A DNA stretch of 64,000 nt from Streptomyces fuscichromogenes. Lineage in GTDB: Bacteria > Actinomycetota > Actinomycetes > Streptomycetales > Streptomycetaceae. The position numbers were made by a program, and so were the translations under genes. The stretch covers positions 1 to 64,000 of the forward strand of contig NZ_BMML01000030.1 in assembly GCF_014645815.1 (NCBI RefSeq), given 5' to 3'. This document shows, in pieces, positions 35,198-45,504 of this stretch. Each line of letters starts with the position of its first letter. Position 1 is the stretch's first letter. The notes under the pieces were generated by a model that saw nothing but the letters and a program-made list of their open reading frames with translations, did not search any database and was not told the origin of the DNA.

Positions 35198-35233
35198 CGC
35201 CGCCCTGCCCCGGTGGCGCGGGGCAGGGCGGCG
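35198..35233. terminator. Perfect 14-bp hairpin after histidine kinase gene
   Basis: CGCCGCCCTGCCCC pairs with GGGGCAGGGCGGCG around an 8-nt loop, 22 bp after the kinase stop on the minus strand. It separates the transport/regulator operon from the amidohydrolase. Confidence 0.8.
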
Positions 35234-35255
35234 GCTGAGGAAGGTCCTCAGCCGG

Positions 35256-36689
35256 TCATGGGCTTTCCGCTGCGGCGAGCGGCAGACGGAAGCTGAAGAC
35301 CGCTCCACACGGTCGGTTCGACCCGACGTCGATCCGTCCGCCGTGCCGGGTGATGATGCGGTGGCTGAGGGCGAGGCCGATGCCGCTGCCGTTCTCCTTC
35401 GAGGTGAAGCCGCCGTCGAAGACACGCTCGTCGGGGGGCGGGCCGTGTCCCCGGTCCCGGACCGCCAGCTCGGCGGATCCGTCCTCGGCGCGCCGGGTGG
35501 TGATCTCCACCCGGCGCTCCCGCAGCGGCAGGCGCGCGGTCTCGTCCACCGCGTTGAAGGCGAGGTTCATCACGACCTGCCCGATCAGCACGTTCTCGCA
35601 CAGCACCGGAAGTGGTCCGGCGGCGAGGTCGAGCGCGACCGCCACCGCGTGTTCCCTGGCCCGCAGTTCGATGAAGTACGCGCAGTCGCGCACGATCGCG
35701 TTGAGGTCGGCCAGTTGCTCGGACTGTTCCAGGCGGCCCACGTACTGCCGCAGGCTGCCCAGGATCCGCCGGGCCCGGTCGATCTGCCGAGCCGCGTTGT
35801 CCAGGCCCCAGGCGACCGACTCGTCCCGGGTGGCCAGCCGGCCCCGTGCGCCCTCGACGAAGTTGTAGGCGGCGGCTAGTGGTTGGCTCACCTCGTGGGC
35901 GATGGCCATCGCCATGTCGCCCATGGCGTTGTAGCGGGCGAGGTGGTCGAGGCGCTGGGTGTCGCGGCGGTGGCGCTCCTCGGCGAGGACGCGGTCGGTG
36001 ATGTCGTAGAAGAGGAGCATCCGGCCGCGCAGGTCGCTCTCGATGTCGATGTGCTGGCAGGTGGCTGCGTACCAGAGGGGCTCGTGGCCGGGCGCGGCGA
36101 GGCGGTAGCGGCCCTCGCGGGCGGGTACGGGGCCGTCGCGGCAGTAGGCGGCGAAGTCGGCGCCGCGCAGTTCCTCGCCGAGCAGCCGGACCGCGGATTC
36201 GCTGGCGAAGACGACGTGGTCGGTGTCGTCGAGGACGACGATTCCCTCGGCGAGTTCGCTCAGGAAGGTGCGCAGCCGGTGCTCGGTGCGGAACAGGTCG
36301 CGTCGGACCGCCTTCTCCTCGGCGATGTCCCGGAACTGGACCATGATCGCCGTGCGGGCGGCCAGCTCGACCCGGATCGCGATCGCCTCGGTCAGGATCT
36401 CCTCACCGCTCTTGGAGCGGTAGCACCATTCGGTGACGCCGATGCCGTTGTCCACCGCGTTTCCGAGCCAGCGGTGGCCGAGTTCGCGGCTGTACTGGAG
36501 GGCGTTCTTGCTCATGTCCGGTGCCTTGAGGGGCCTGAGTTCGTCGACGTTCCGGCCGAGCAGGTCACAGGCGGCGCGGTTGGCCCAGAGGATCTCGAAG
36601 GTGCGGGCGTCGTGGAGCAGCACGCAGTATTTGAGGGCATCGGTCAGCTCGTGGAAGTCGTCCGGCACGAGGGCGTCCGCGGCGGTCAC
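35256..36689 (-). CDS. Soluble PAS-PAS sensor histidine kinase
   Basis: 477 residues from the GTG at 36689, which overlaps the response-regulator stop (GTGA) and has GGAGG upstream. Two PAS domains (about 1-125 and 140-235), then the phospho-accepting His265 in MAIAHEVSQPLAAA, and an HATPase domain with N-box MNLAFNAVDE, RDRGHGPP and GSGIGLALS. No membrane span, so it senses an internal ligand, as FixL-type kinases do. The partner is the regulator encoded just before. Probable signal: IAA or a metabolite. Confidence 0.9.
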   Translation of the reverse strand: MTAADALVPDDFHELTDALKYCVLLHDARTFEILWANRAACDLLGRNVDELRPLKAPDMSKNALQYSRELGHRWLGNAVDNGIGVTEWCYRSKSGEEILTEAIAIRVELAARTAIMVQFRDIAEEKAVRRDLFRTEHRLRTFLSELAEGIVVLDDTDHVVFASESAVRLLGEELRGADFAAYCRDGPVPAREGRYRLAAPGHEPLWYAATCQHIDIESDLRGRMLLFYDITDRVLAEERHRRDTQRLDHLARYNAMGDMAMAIAHEVSQPLAAAYNFVEGARGRLATRDESVAWGLDNAARQIDRARRILGSLRQYVGRLEQSEQLADLNAIVRDCAYFIELRAREHAVAVALDLAAGPLPVLCENVLIGQVVMNLAFNAVDETARLPLRERRVEITTRRAEDGSAELAVRDRGHGPPPDERVFDGGFTSKENGSGIGLALSHRIITRHGGRIDVGSNRPCGAVFSFRLPLAAAESP

Positions 36690-37288
36690 CGCGCCTCCAG
36701 CCGCAGGATGTCCCGGACCAGGGTGGCGATGCTGTCGGCGCCGGTCTTCTCCCGGATGCGGGCGCGGTGCACGTCGACGGTCTTGGCGCTGATGCCGAGC
36801 CGCCCGGCGATCTGCTTGTTCGACACGCCCTCGACGGACAGGGTGAGCACCTGCCGCTCCCGCACGCTGAGCGTGTCCAGCCTGGCGCGCAGCTCGCCGT
36901 GTCGTGCCGCCCGGGCGAAGCGCTCCCCGGCCGTGCGCTGCGCGGTCTGCACCACGTCGAGCAGGTGCTGCGGGTCGTAAGGCTTCTCCAGGAAGTCGAG
37001 CGCGCCGTTCTGCAGCGCGCGGACCGACATGCGGATGTCGCCATGGGCGGAGACGAACACGACGGTCAGCGGCGCCCCCGCCTCGTTCAGCAGTTCCTGG
37101 ACGCCGAAGCCGCTCAGCTCGGGCATCCGGACGTCCAGGACCAGGCAGGCCGGCCTGCTGGGGTCGTAGGAGGCGAGGAAGGTCCGGGCGTCGTGGTAGC
37201 GCTCGGACCGGATACCGACCGACTCCAGGAGCCAGGCGAGGGACTCGCTCAGCTCCTCGTCGTCGTCCACGATGTAGACCAGGCACAT
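36686..37288 (-). CDS. FixJ/NarL-type response regulator
   Basis: 200 residues. The receiver domain carries acidic Asp8-10 (VDDDEE), phospho-acceptor Asp52 (LVLDVRMPE) and Lys102 (FLEKPYD). The C-terminal LuxR-type HTH (about 140-195) reads LSVRERQVLTLSVEG and SNKQIAGRLGISAKTVDVH, the FixJ signature. It abuts the 86-aa gene and overlaps the kinase gene. Likely target: the palindrome at 33884 before iacA. Confidence 0.93.
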   Translation of the reverse strand: MCLVYIVDDDEELSESLAWLLESVGIRSERYHDARTFLASYDPSRPACLVLDVRMPELSGFGVQELLNEAGAPLTVVFVSAHGDIRMSVRALQNGALDFLEKPYDPQHLLDVVQTAQRTAGERFARAARHGELRARLDTLSVRERQVLTLSVEGVSNKQIAGRLGISAKTVDVHRARIREKTGADSIATLVRDILRLEAR

Positions 37289-37289
37289 G

Positions 37290-37550
37290 TCAGCCGTCCC
37301 AGTCGGCCTGCGCGGTCCAGTACTCGCTGCCGTCGGCGCTGATCCCGTGCCGCCACTCGGTCGTGCGGCGCAGGGAGGGCTCAACGCGGGAGGTCGCCGC
37401 GTCGGCGCCGTGGGGTCCGTCCTCGTCGACCGTCCAGTGGACCCAGTTGACCTCGCGGCCGGTGTGGTCGTGGGTGAAGAGGTCGACGTGGTGCCAGCCG
37501 TAGCGGTGGGTGTCGGCGTAGCAGGTCAAGAGCATCGTGCGGGCGCTCAT
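37290..37550 (-). CDS. Unknown 86-residue Trp/His-rich protein
   Basis: 86 residues, good ribosome site CGGAGGAGCG, starts in a 4-bp overlap with the NTF2-like gene and ends one base before the response-regulator start. Rich in Trp (6), His (7) and Asp, low in hydrophobic runs, no signal peptide. No family recognised. The tight packing between an NTF2-like gene and a two-component pair argues it is expressed and functional. Confidence 0.65.
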   Translation of the reverse strand: MSARTMLLTCYADTHRYGWHHVDLFTHDHTGREVNWVHWTVDEDGPHGADAATSRVEPSLRRTTEWRHGISADGSEYWTAQADWDG

Positions 37551-37974
37551 CGCTCCTCCGGCAGAGGCGCGCTGAAGAGGCGTTCGGTGCGGAAGGCGGA
37601 GATACGGGGCCGGTCGGCGTCGAACCGGAAGGTCACGTCGAGACGCGCGACCATCACCTCCGTGCCGCCCGAGCCGTAGTGCGAGAGCTGCTGCATCCGC
37701 CAACTCCCTTGTGCAGATGCATCGTTCACATCGAAGGTGCCCGGGAACAGCAGATGGACGTTGGTCCGGAAGTGCGGGTTGGGCGGCAGGTAGTCCGACA
37801 GCATGGCGACGATGGCCGCGCGTCCCTCGGTACGACCGAACCTCTCGCCGTACGCGCTGCCGCCGCCCTCCCACACGGCGTCCTCGGTGAACAGCTCCCC
37901 CAGCTCGCCCTCCGCGCTCGCGGGCACGTCGCACAGGGCGAGGTAACGAGTCAGGGTGGCGACCACGTCGGCGG

Positions 37975-37978
<4 letters not shown>
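37547..37978 (-). CDS. SnoaL/NTF2-like protein
   Basis: 143 residues with the cone-fold pattern of SnoaL-like proteins: RYLALCDVPASAEGELGELFTEDAVWEG split here as RYLALCD and LFTEDAVW, then GRTEGRAAIVAML and FRTNVHLLFPG. Such proteins are small isomerases, dehydratases or ligand binders. It overlaps genes on both sides by 4 bp. Role in the operon unknown. Confidence 0.75.
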
Positions 37979-38798
<820 letters not shown>

Positions 38799-38802
<4 letters not shown>

Positions 38803-40550
38803 GACGTCACCTCTTTCACGGGTTCGGCGGGAGTGACCAGCGGTCCACGTGCGGGTCCGCCTTCGAGAGTCGAGTCGAGGAGCATCCGGGTGTACTCGTG
38901 CGCGGGGCCGGCGAAGATCCGCGCGGCCGGCGCGGCCTCCACGATGCGGCCCCGCTGCATCACCGCGACCCGGTCGCAGATGTCGGCGACGACACCGAAG
39001 TCGTGGGTCACCAGGATCATCCCCATCCCCCGCTCCCGCTGGAGCGAGCGCATCAGGTCGAGCACCTCGGCCTGGACGGTCACGTCGAGGGCCGTGGTCG
39101 GTTCGTCGGCGATCAGCAGCCGGGGGTCGCAGGAGACGGCGCCGGCGATGAGGACGCGCTGGGCCATGCCGCCGGATATCTGGTGCGGGTAGGACCTGAA
39201 CACCCGCTCCGGATCCGCAATGCCCACCCGGGCCAACAGTTCGAGCGCCTTGGTCCGGGCCTCCGTCCGGGACAGCCGCAAGTGCTTGCGCATGGGTTCC
39301 GCCAGTTGGAAGCCGATGCGGAAGCAGGGGTCCAGGTTGGACATGGGCTCCTGCGGGATGTACCCGATGCCACGCCCGCGCAGGGCGTTGAGGTCGGCGA
39401 GGTCCAGGCCGAGCAGGTCCTTGCCGTCGAAGGAGAGTTGATCGGCCGTCACCTCCGCCTGGTCGGGAAGCAGTCCGAGCACGGAGAACGCGGTCTGGCT
39501 CTTGCCCGAGCCGGACTCCCCGACCAGACCGAGGACTTCACCCCGTGCCACGATCAGGTCCACGCCGTCGACGACCGTCTTCTCCCCGTACGCGACGCAC
39601 AGCCCCGACACGGTCAACAAGCGGTCGGCGGGCAGGTCGGCGACCGGAGCGCCGGCCGCCTTGGCACGATGCCGGCGCCTCTTGGCCACGACGGGTTCGG
39701 CGACTCCCAGCGCGTCCCGGACCGCGTTGCCGAGCAGGCTGGACGACAGGATGGTCAGGCCCATGGCGAGGCCGGGCCAGACCAGCAGCATGGGCTCGTT
39801 GTAGACGTTGGTGAAGGCGTCGTTGAGCATCGCGCCCCAGCTGGGCTGGGACGCCTTGCCCAGGCCGAGGAAGGCGAGACCGGCCTGGATGCCGATGGCC
39901 AGGGCGAACACCTGGGTCGCCTGGATGACGGACGGCGCGATCACCACGGGCAGGATGTGCCGGCGCATGATGCGCGCGTCACCGAGACCGGCGACCCGGG
40001 CGGCGTCGACGTAGAGCTCCTCGCGGACCGCGAGCACGGAGGCGCGGATGAGACGGAAGACCATCGGCGCCATGATCACCCCGAGCACGATCATGGCGAC
40101 GTTGAGATCCTGCGAGACGGCCGCCATGACCACGAGCATCACGATGATCGCGGGCACGGCCATGATGATGTTGACGATCCAGCCGGCCACGGCGTCGAAC
40201 CAGCCCCGGTAGAAGCCGCTGACCAGGCCGAGCGGTGCGCCGACCGCGAAGGCCACGAGGACGGCGATGGTGCCGCCGACCAGGCTGGTGCGGCCGCCGT
40301 AGAGCAGGCGGGCCAGGACGTCGCGGCCGACGCCGTCGCCGCCGAGAGGGTGGCTGCCTGACATGGGTGCCAGCGTGTCGGCCAAGACACTGCGGGCCGG
40401 GTCGTGGCTGGTGAGCAGGGGCGCGGCAAGGCTCCCTGCGATCACCAGGCCCAGGACGGCCAGACAGACGACGGCGACCGGGTCGCGCAGGGTGCGGCGC
40501 AGCAGACGGTCCCGCTGCGCCGGGGCCGTGGAGGGCTCGACGGTGGTCAT
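38799..40550 (-). CDS. Fused ABC permease-ATPase (DppC-DppD type)
   Basis: 583 residues. Residues about 1-290 are a DppC-like permease (DPVAVVCLAVLGLVIAG first span, HPLGGDGVGRDVLARLLYGGRTSL, EELYVDAARVAGLGDARIM as the EAA loop). Residues about 305-575 are a DppD-like ATPase (Walker A GESGSGKSQT, YIPQEPMSNLDP Q-loop, signature ISGGMAQRVLIAGA, Walker B LLIADEPTTALD). Usually two genes. The fusion and 4-bp overlaps at both ends force stoichiometric synthesis. Confidence 0.92.
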
Positions 40551-41488
40551 GAGATACGTACCTTCGGGTTGAGCCAGCCGTAGGCGATGTCCAGCAGCAG
40601 GTTGACGGCGACGACGATCACGACGGTGACCACGACCGTGCCGAGCAGCACGGGGGCGTCGCCGCGGACGGCGGCCGAGTTGGCGAGGGTGCCGATGCCC
40701 GGCAGGCCGAACACCTTCTCCACCACGACGGCGCCGCCGATCAGGCCGATGAACTGCAGCGCGAGCACGGTCAGGGCGGGCGGTGCCGCGTTGCGCAGGG
40801 CGTGCCGGAACACCACGCTGCGGGTGGTCAGGCCCCGGGCCCGCAGGGTGCGGACGAAGTCGGCCCGCAGGACGTCGATCAGGGCGCCGCGCACCTGCAT
40901 GGCGGTGGCCGCGGTGGCGGCGACCGCCAGGGACAGGGCGGGCAGGGTGATGGAGCGCAGCCAGTCGCCGGGCGAGTCACCGAGGGCGACATAGCCGGTG
41001 GCCGGCAGCCAGCCCAGTTGCACGGCCAGGGTGACGGCCAGGACCAGGGCGATCAGGAAGCTCGGCACCGCGGTGCCGAGCACCGCGGCGAACTGCACCA
41101 CGCGGTCCACCCAGCCACCGCGCAGGGCCGCCGCGGTGCCCAGCGTCACGCTGAGCACCGCCGCGACGAGCATTCCGGCGAGCACGATGGAGAGGGTCAC
41201 CGGCAAGGTGTCCGTCAAGGACTGGTTCACCGGCTCACCGGTGAACCACGAACTGCCCAGGTTGCCCTGCAGGGCGTGTTCGGCCCAGTGCCAGTAGCGC
41301 TCCACCAGGGGCTGGTCGAGGCCGAGTTCGTGTCTCTTGGCGGTCACCGCCGACTGCGTGGCTGTCTCACCCAGGATGTTGCGGGCGACGTCGGTGCCCG
41401 TGAGGCTGAGCAGCAGGAACGTCGTGGTGGCCACGACGACCACCAGGACGGCGCCGGCGGCGAGGCGCCGGAACAGGAAGGCAAGCAC
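40547..41488 (-). CDS. Oligopeptide-type ABC transporter permease (DppB)
   Basis: 313 residues, six hydrophobic spans, the large extracytoplasmic loop with DQPLVERYWHWAEHALQGNLG, and a cytoplasmic EAA-type loop around RADFVRTLRARGLTTRSVVFRHALRNAA (read as RTLRARGL then RHALRNA). Start at 41488, 39 bp after the binding-protein stop. Confidence 0.92.
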   Translation of the reverse strand: MLAFLFRRLAAGAVLVVVVATTTFLLLSLTGTDVARNILGETATQSAVTAKRHELGLDQPLVERYWHWAEHALQGNLGSSWFTGEPVNQSLTDTLPVTLSIVLAGMLVAAVLSVTLGTAAALRGGWVDRVVQFAAVLGTAVPSFLIALVLAVTLAVQLGWLPATGYVALGDSPGDWLRSITLPALSLAVAATAATAMQVRGALIDVLRADFVRTLRARGLTTRSVVFRHALRNAAPPALTVLALQFIGLIGGAVVVEKVFGLPGIGTLANSAAVRGDAPVLLGTVVVTVVIVVAVNLLLDIAYGWLNPKVRIS

Positions 41489-41527
41489 GGTCGGTTCCCT
41501 CCTTGCGTGCGTCGGATCTCGGCGGGG

Positions 41528-43036
41528 CTAGTTGCCGGCCGGCTCGTAGTTGTAGATCGGCGGGTACTGGGAGCCGGGCTGAGGTGTCACCTTGACGTCC
41601 TTCGCGGTCGCGTACGCGTTGGCGATGACATCCCAGGGGGCGTTCCAGGCCTGGTCGACCACGTAGGTGTTGAGCTGTGACATCAGCGAGGTCCGCGCTG
41701 CGCCGGTGGCCGTCCCGATGCGGTCGATGAGGTCGCCGGCCTTGGGATCGTCGTACTTGAGCGGGTTCCAGGTCGACTTCTTCGTCAGCTCCAGCTGCAC
41801 CTTGTCCCATGAGGTGGGTGCGCCCAGCTTGAAGTACGACATCGCGTACTTGCCGGCGAGCATGGCGCTGAAGATCTGGTCGGTGGGCAGGGTGTCCTGC
41901 TTCACCTTGATGCCGATGTCCTCGAGGGACTGGGTCAGGGCGGCCTGTTCCTGCGGGAAGTTCGCGGAGAGGTCCGGGACGGTGACGGAGAAGCCGTTCG
42001 GATATCCCGCCTCCGCCAGCAGCTTCTTGGCCTTCGCCGGGTCGTAGGAGTACGTGTCGTCCAGTGCGGCCTGGTAGCCGTCCTCGCCCTTGGCGAACAA
42101 CTGGGTGGTGGGCGTGCCCAGGCCGGTCTTGGCCGACTTGATGATGGCGTTCTTGTCGAAGGCGTAGTTGAGGGCCTGGCGGACCTTCACCTTGCCGAGG
42201 GCGGGCACGATCTTGCCGGCCCGGTCCCAGATGTAGAGGCCCTCGATGTCGCCGGGCTGGTAGGTGACGACGTTCAGTCCCCGGCCCTTGACGGTCTTCA
42301 CCCGGTTGAGGCTGAGGGTGGCGCCGTCGAGCTGGCCGGACAGCAGCGCGTTGGTACGGGCGGCCGGGTCGGACAGGAACTTGATGACGATCTTTTCGTA
42401 GGGGAACGCCTTGGTGTTCCAGTAGCCGGCGTTGCGCGTGTAGGTGTATGTCTGGCCGGCGGTGGTGGCCGAGGTGTCCAGCTGGTACGGACCGGAGCCG
42501 ACCGGTGTCTTGGGGTTGTCCAGGGCCTTGGGGCTGGCGATCATGCCGGAGACCTGGCCGAGCGCGGGCAGCAGCGAGGCGCTGGGATGGCTCAGCCTTA
42601 CCGCCACGGTGTGGGAGTCGACGACGTCGACACCCGTGATGTCCTGGATCTCGCTCGCCGCGCTGGCCGTACCGCTCTTGGTGTGCAGCAGGCTCTTGGC
42701 GACCGCGTCCGCGTCGACGGCGGTACCGTCGGTGAACTTCACGCCCTGGCGAAGCTTCAGGGTCAGGGTGGTCTGGGCCTTGTCGTACGACCACGACGTG
42801 GCCAGGTTGGGGGTCGGGTTCCCCTTGGTGTCCAGCCGGATCAGCGTGTCGTAGACCGGCTGGTAGTACTGGGCCTCGGGGCCCATGCTGGCCCGGGCCA
42901 GGTCCCACGGCGTGGCCGTGACGGACTCGGCGAGGGTGAGGGTCTTGTCCCCGCCCGACGCCTGGGTGCCGCCGCCACAGGCCGCGACGGTCGCTGTCAG
43001 GATTCCGGCACCGACGATGGCCGCTGTCTTGCGCAT
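41528..43036 (-). CDS. ABC transporter substrate-binding lipoprotein (SBP family 5)
   Basis: 502 residues. Lipoprotein signal peptide with lipobox TVAAC at about residue 20. Family 5 (oligopeptide/nickel) pattern: LTLAESVTATPWD, YQPVYDTLIRLD, TLTLKLRQGVKFTDG and VRQALNYAFDKNAI. Ligands of this family include peptides, opines, sugars and aromatic conjugates. Next to the iac genes it may capture an IAA-amino-acid or similar conjugate; not provable by sequence. ATG start after a GGAGAG site. Confidence 0.9.
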   Translation of the reverse strand: MRKTAAIVGAGILTATVAACGGGTQASGGDKTLTLAESVTATPWDLARASMGPEAQYYQPVYDTLIRLDTKGNPTPNLATSWSYDKAQTTLTLKLRQGVKFTDGTAVDADAVAKSLLHTKSGTASAASEIQDITGVDVVDSHTVAVRLSHPSASLLPALGQVSGMIASPKALDNPKTPVGSGPYQLDTSATTAGQTYTYTRNAGYWNTKAFPYEKIVIKFLSDPAARTNALLSGQLDGATLSLNRVKTVKGRGLNVVTYQPGDIEGLYIWDRAGKIVPALGKVKVRQALNYAFDKNAIIKSAKTGLGTPTTQLFAKGEDGYQAALDDTYSYDPAKAKKLLAEAGYPNGFSVTVPDLSANFPQEQAALTQSLEDIGIKVKQDTLPTDQIFSAMLAGKYAMSYFKLGAPTSWDKVQLELTKKSTWNPLKYDDPKAGDLIDRIGTATGAARTSLMSQLNTYVVDQAWNAPWDVIANAYATAKDVKVTPQPGSQYPPIYNYEPAGN

Positions 43037-43123
43037 GTTCTCTCCAGGTGTCTCATTGTCCTCGGCTCCTTCTCGTCCCCCGTGTCGTCCCGCTTGTGGC
43101 CGCCGACGGCCCGCGTAACTCGT

Positions 43124-44017
43124 TCATGACCCGGCCTGCTCCGCGGCCCACTCGCCGCACAGCCGTACGCTCTCCTGCGGGGTCGGCCGCGCGCCCCGGT
43201 CGACCTCGATGATCAGCCAGCCGTCGAAGTCGTCCGGCAGGGCGGCGACGAAGCCGTCGATGTCGGCATTTCCGTGGCCCGGCTCCGACCACAGTCCCGC
43301 CAGCACCGTCCTGCGGTAGTCCCAGCCCGCTTCCCGCGCCCGTGCGGCAAGGCCCAGGTCGAGGTCCTTGATGTGGACGCTCGCCACCCGGTCCGCGTAG
43401 TCGCGCACGAGCTTTGCGGGGTCCGCGCCGGCCCAGGCCAGATGGCCCATGTCCGGTCCGAAGCCGAGCAGGGACGCGTCGACGGTGTCCAGGATGAAGC
43501 GGGTCTCCGGCTCGGTCTCGGCCCAGGTACCCACATGCGGGTGGAAAGCCGGGGTGATGCCTTCGGCGCGGATGATCCCGGCGATCTCGGCGAGCAGGTC
43601 CCGTACGCGTTCCAGGCGGCCCTGCTCGGCGAGGTGGCCGACGGCGGGGCGGGCCACGCGCTCGGCGTCCTTCGCCATCCCCATGGCGAGGAAGACGGTC
43701 GGCACGCCGAGTTCCGCGTGCTGTGCCGCGACGCGAGCGGCCGTGTCCCGGAAGGTCTGCCGCTCGGCGGCGTCCTCGGTGAGCCGGACGGGGATGTATC
43801 CGGGTGCGGGGCTGATGCCGTGCTCGGCCAGCCTTTCGACGTAGTCCTTGGGGGGCATGTCCCCGGGGACGGCGCTGTGCAGGGCTGTGATGCCCGCGTC
43901 ACGGATGACCACGAGCTGCTCCTGCAGTGTCGGGGCCAGGCTGGGGTCGATCCAGCCGTCCGCGCTCGCCACCCACTGCAGAGGGTTGATGGCGAGACGG
44001 TCCTGCCTGATCTTCAT
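43124..44017 (-). CDS. TIM-barrel sugar phosphate isomerase/epimerase family protein
   Basis: 297 residues of the xylose-isomerase-like (AP endonuclease 2) fold: PLQWVASADGW start, HPHVGTWAETEPETRF with metal-binding His/Glu, FGPDMGHLAWAG with Asp/His, and SVHIKDLDLG. IolE/IolI-type enzymes look like this. ATGA overlap with the oxidoreductase gene upstream. Probably acts on a sugar or inositol derivative together with that oxidoreductase; substrate unknown. Confidence 0.85.
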   Translation of the reverse strand: MKIRQDRLAINPLQWVASADGWIDPSLAPTLQEQLVVIRDAGITALHSAVPGDMPPKDYVERLAEHGISPAPGYIPVRLTEDAAERQTFRDTAARVAAQHAELGVPTVFLAMGMAKDAERVARPAVGHLAEQGRLERVRDLLAEIAGIIRAEGITPAFHPHVGTWAETEPETRFILDTVDASLLGFGPDMGHLAWAGADPAKLVRDYADRVASVHIKDLDLGLAARAREAGWDYRRTVLAGLWSEPGHGNADIDGFVAALPDDFDGWLIIEVDRGARPTPQESVRLCGEWAAEQAGS

Positions 44018-45141
44018 GGTGTGAGGTCCTCTCGGTGGGCGGAGCGGGGGGCGGGACGTTCGCAGGTGCTCGCCAGGGTGACGAAACGGTTCTCTTGCTG
44101 GGAGGTCTCGAAGCTCGCAAGGACGTCCAGGACGTGGAAGGCGAACTGCGCGTTGGCGCGGTGCGGCCCACCGCCGATCGCGCGGGCCAGGTCCCGCACG
44201 CCCAGCCCTCGGCGGTGCTGCTCGGTGCTGTTCACCGCGCCGAAGAGTTCGGTGACCGGCGTGAGCACCCGCCAGTCGATGTCGTCGTGCCGTTTGAGGC
44301 GTACGTCGCCGTCGAAGAAGTTGGGATTGGGCAGAGCCAGAGTTCCCGCCGTCCCGTAGATCTCGATGCGCGGGAGTTCGGTGTCCCAGACGTCGAAGCT
44401 CATCAGGGTGGTGGTGATCACGCCGGAGGCGAAGGTCAGGGTCGCCGAGGCGTGGGTGGCGACCTGGACCGTGACCTCGTCCACGACCCGCTCGGGGCTG
44501 GTGACCGTGCGGACCGGCGCCCCGACCCGGGTGGCCGCCGCGACCTGGGCGACCGGGCCGAGGCAGTTGACGAGCGCGGCCAGATAGTAGGGGCCCATGT
44601 CGAGGACGGGGCCCCCGCCGGGGCCGTAGAAGGCGCGCGGGTCGGGGTGCCAGGTCTCGGCGCGGCTGGAGCGCACGAACGCGGTGGCACCGACGGGCTC
44701 GCCGATCAGTCCGGTGTCGATCGCGTGCCGGGCCGTCTGCACGGCGCTGCCGAGGAAAGTGTCAGGGGCCGACCCCAGCAGCGCCGTGGTGCCCGCGGCG
44801 GCACCGAGGACCTCGCGGGCCTCGGCCACCGTCGCCGCGAGCGGCTTCTCGACGTAGACGTGCTTGCCGGCCTCCAGCGCGGCGATGACGGTCTTGGCGT
44901 GGAACTGCGGCGGGGTGATGTTGACGACGATCTCCACGGAGTCGTCGTCGAGGAGCTGGTCGCCATCGCCCCAGGCAGGGATCCCGTACTCGTCCGCGGC
45001 CCGCCGGGCACGGTCTTCGTCGACATCGGCCACACGCACCACTTCGAGCTCGGGAAAGGTGCGCAGACCCTCGATGTAACGGCCGAAGATGTTGCCGGCC
45101 CCCAGGATCCCGATGCGATGCCGTGCTGCTTGCTGAACCAT
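44014..45141 (-). CDS. Gfo/Idh/MocA family oxidoreductase
   Basis: 375 residues from the ATG at 45141 after GGGAGATTC; an upstream in-frame extension is Arg-rich non-coding-like and is rejected. The NAD(P)-binding fold reads IGILGAGNIFGRY, then the family EKPLA motif (about 97-101: YVEKPLAATV) and the GGGPVLDMGPYY active-site helix. It oxidises or reduces a sugar, inositol or related ring. First gene of its operon, divergent from the ROK repressor. Confidence 0.88.
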   Translation of the reverse strand: MVQQAARHRIGILGAGNIFGRYIEGLRTFPELEVVRVADVDEDRARRAADEYGIPAWGDGDQLLDDDSVEIVVNITPPQFHAKTVIAALEAGKHVYVEKPLAATVAEAREVLGAAAGTTALLGSAPDTFLGSAVQTARHAIDTGLIGEPVGATAFVRSSRAETWHPDPRAFYGPGGGPVLDMGPYYLAALVNCLGPVAQVAAATRVGAPVRTVTSPERVVDEVTVQVATHASATLTFASGVITTTLMSFDVWDTELPRIEIYGTAGTLALPNPNFFDGDVRLKRHDDIDWRVLTPVTELFGAVNSTEQHRRGLGVRDLARAIGGGPHRANAQFAFHVLDVLASFETSQQENRFVTLASTCERPAPRSAHREDLTP

Positions 45142-45504
45142 GAATCTCCCGCAATCCCCGATGGTTTGACGAAGTCTCAGGCGGTGATCAGAGGCCGCGG
45201 CGACCGCCTGCAGCACGGATCGCAGCGGTGCACACAGCGCCGGTCGTTCCGGCGCCGAAGACCGCCGCCCGGTTCGAGTGGTTCGCCGCCGCACCCCGAC
45301 GTCCCGTACTTGTCCGCGGCCTGAACGCCGCGTTGCGCATCACCATCGTTTAGTTCGCGTGCTGCACACAAGAGGGGATATTTAATTTTTTTAGGGGCCT
45401 AAATTCAGTCAAAAATCAGGATGGGCTGTCCGGTTGATCCTCTAGATCCTGAAGGCGGATCTCATCATTGACGAGCACAATGGCGGCCCATTAAGTTCAC
45501 GTGA
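45142..45504. promoter_or_regulatory. AT-rich divergent control region between oxidoreductase operon and ROK gene
   Basis: 363 bp without a credible gene. Unlike its surroundings, 45355-45420 is AT-rich (ATATTTAATTTTTTTAG). It contains the palindrome TTTAGG-GG-CCTAAA (45390-45403) and TTCACGTGAA (45496-45505) touching the ROK start. These are candidate promoter and operator sequences for the ROK repressor. Confidence 0.5.

Noticed and set aside
43124..45141. Assigning the isomerase and Gfo/Idh genes to the fucose pathway as missing sugar dehydrogenase
   Set aside because: They belong to a separate unit facing a ROK repressor and lack the conserved promoter elements of the sugar operon; the link is too weak to claim.
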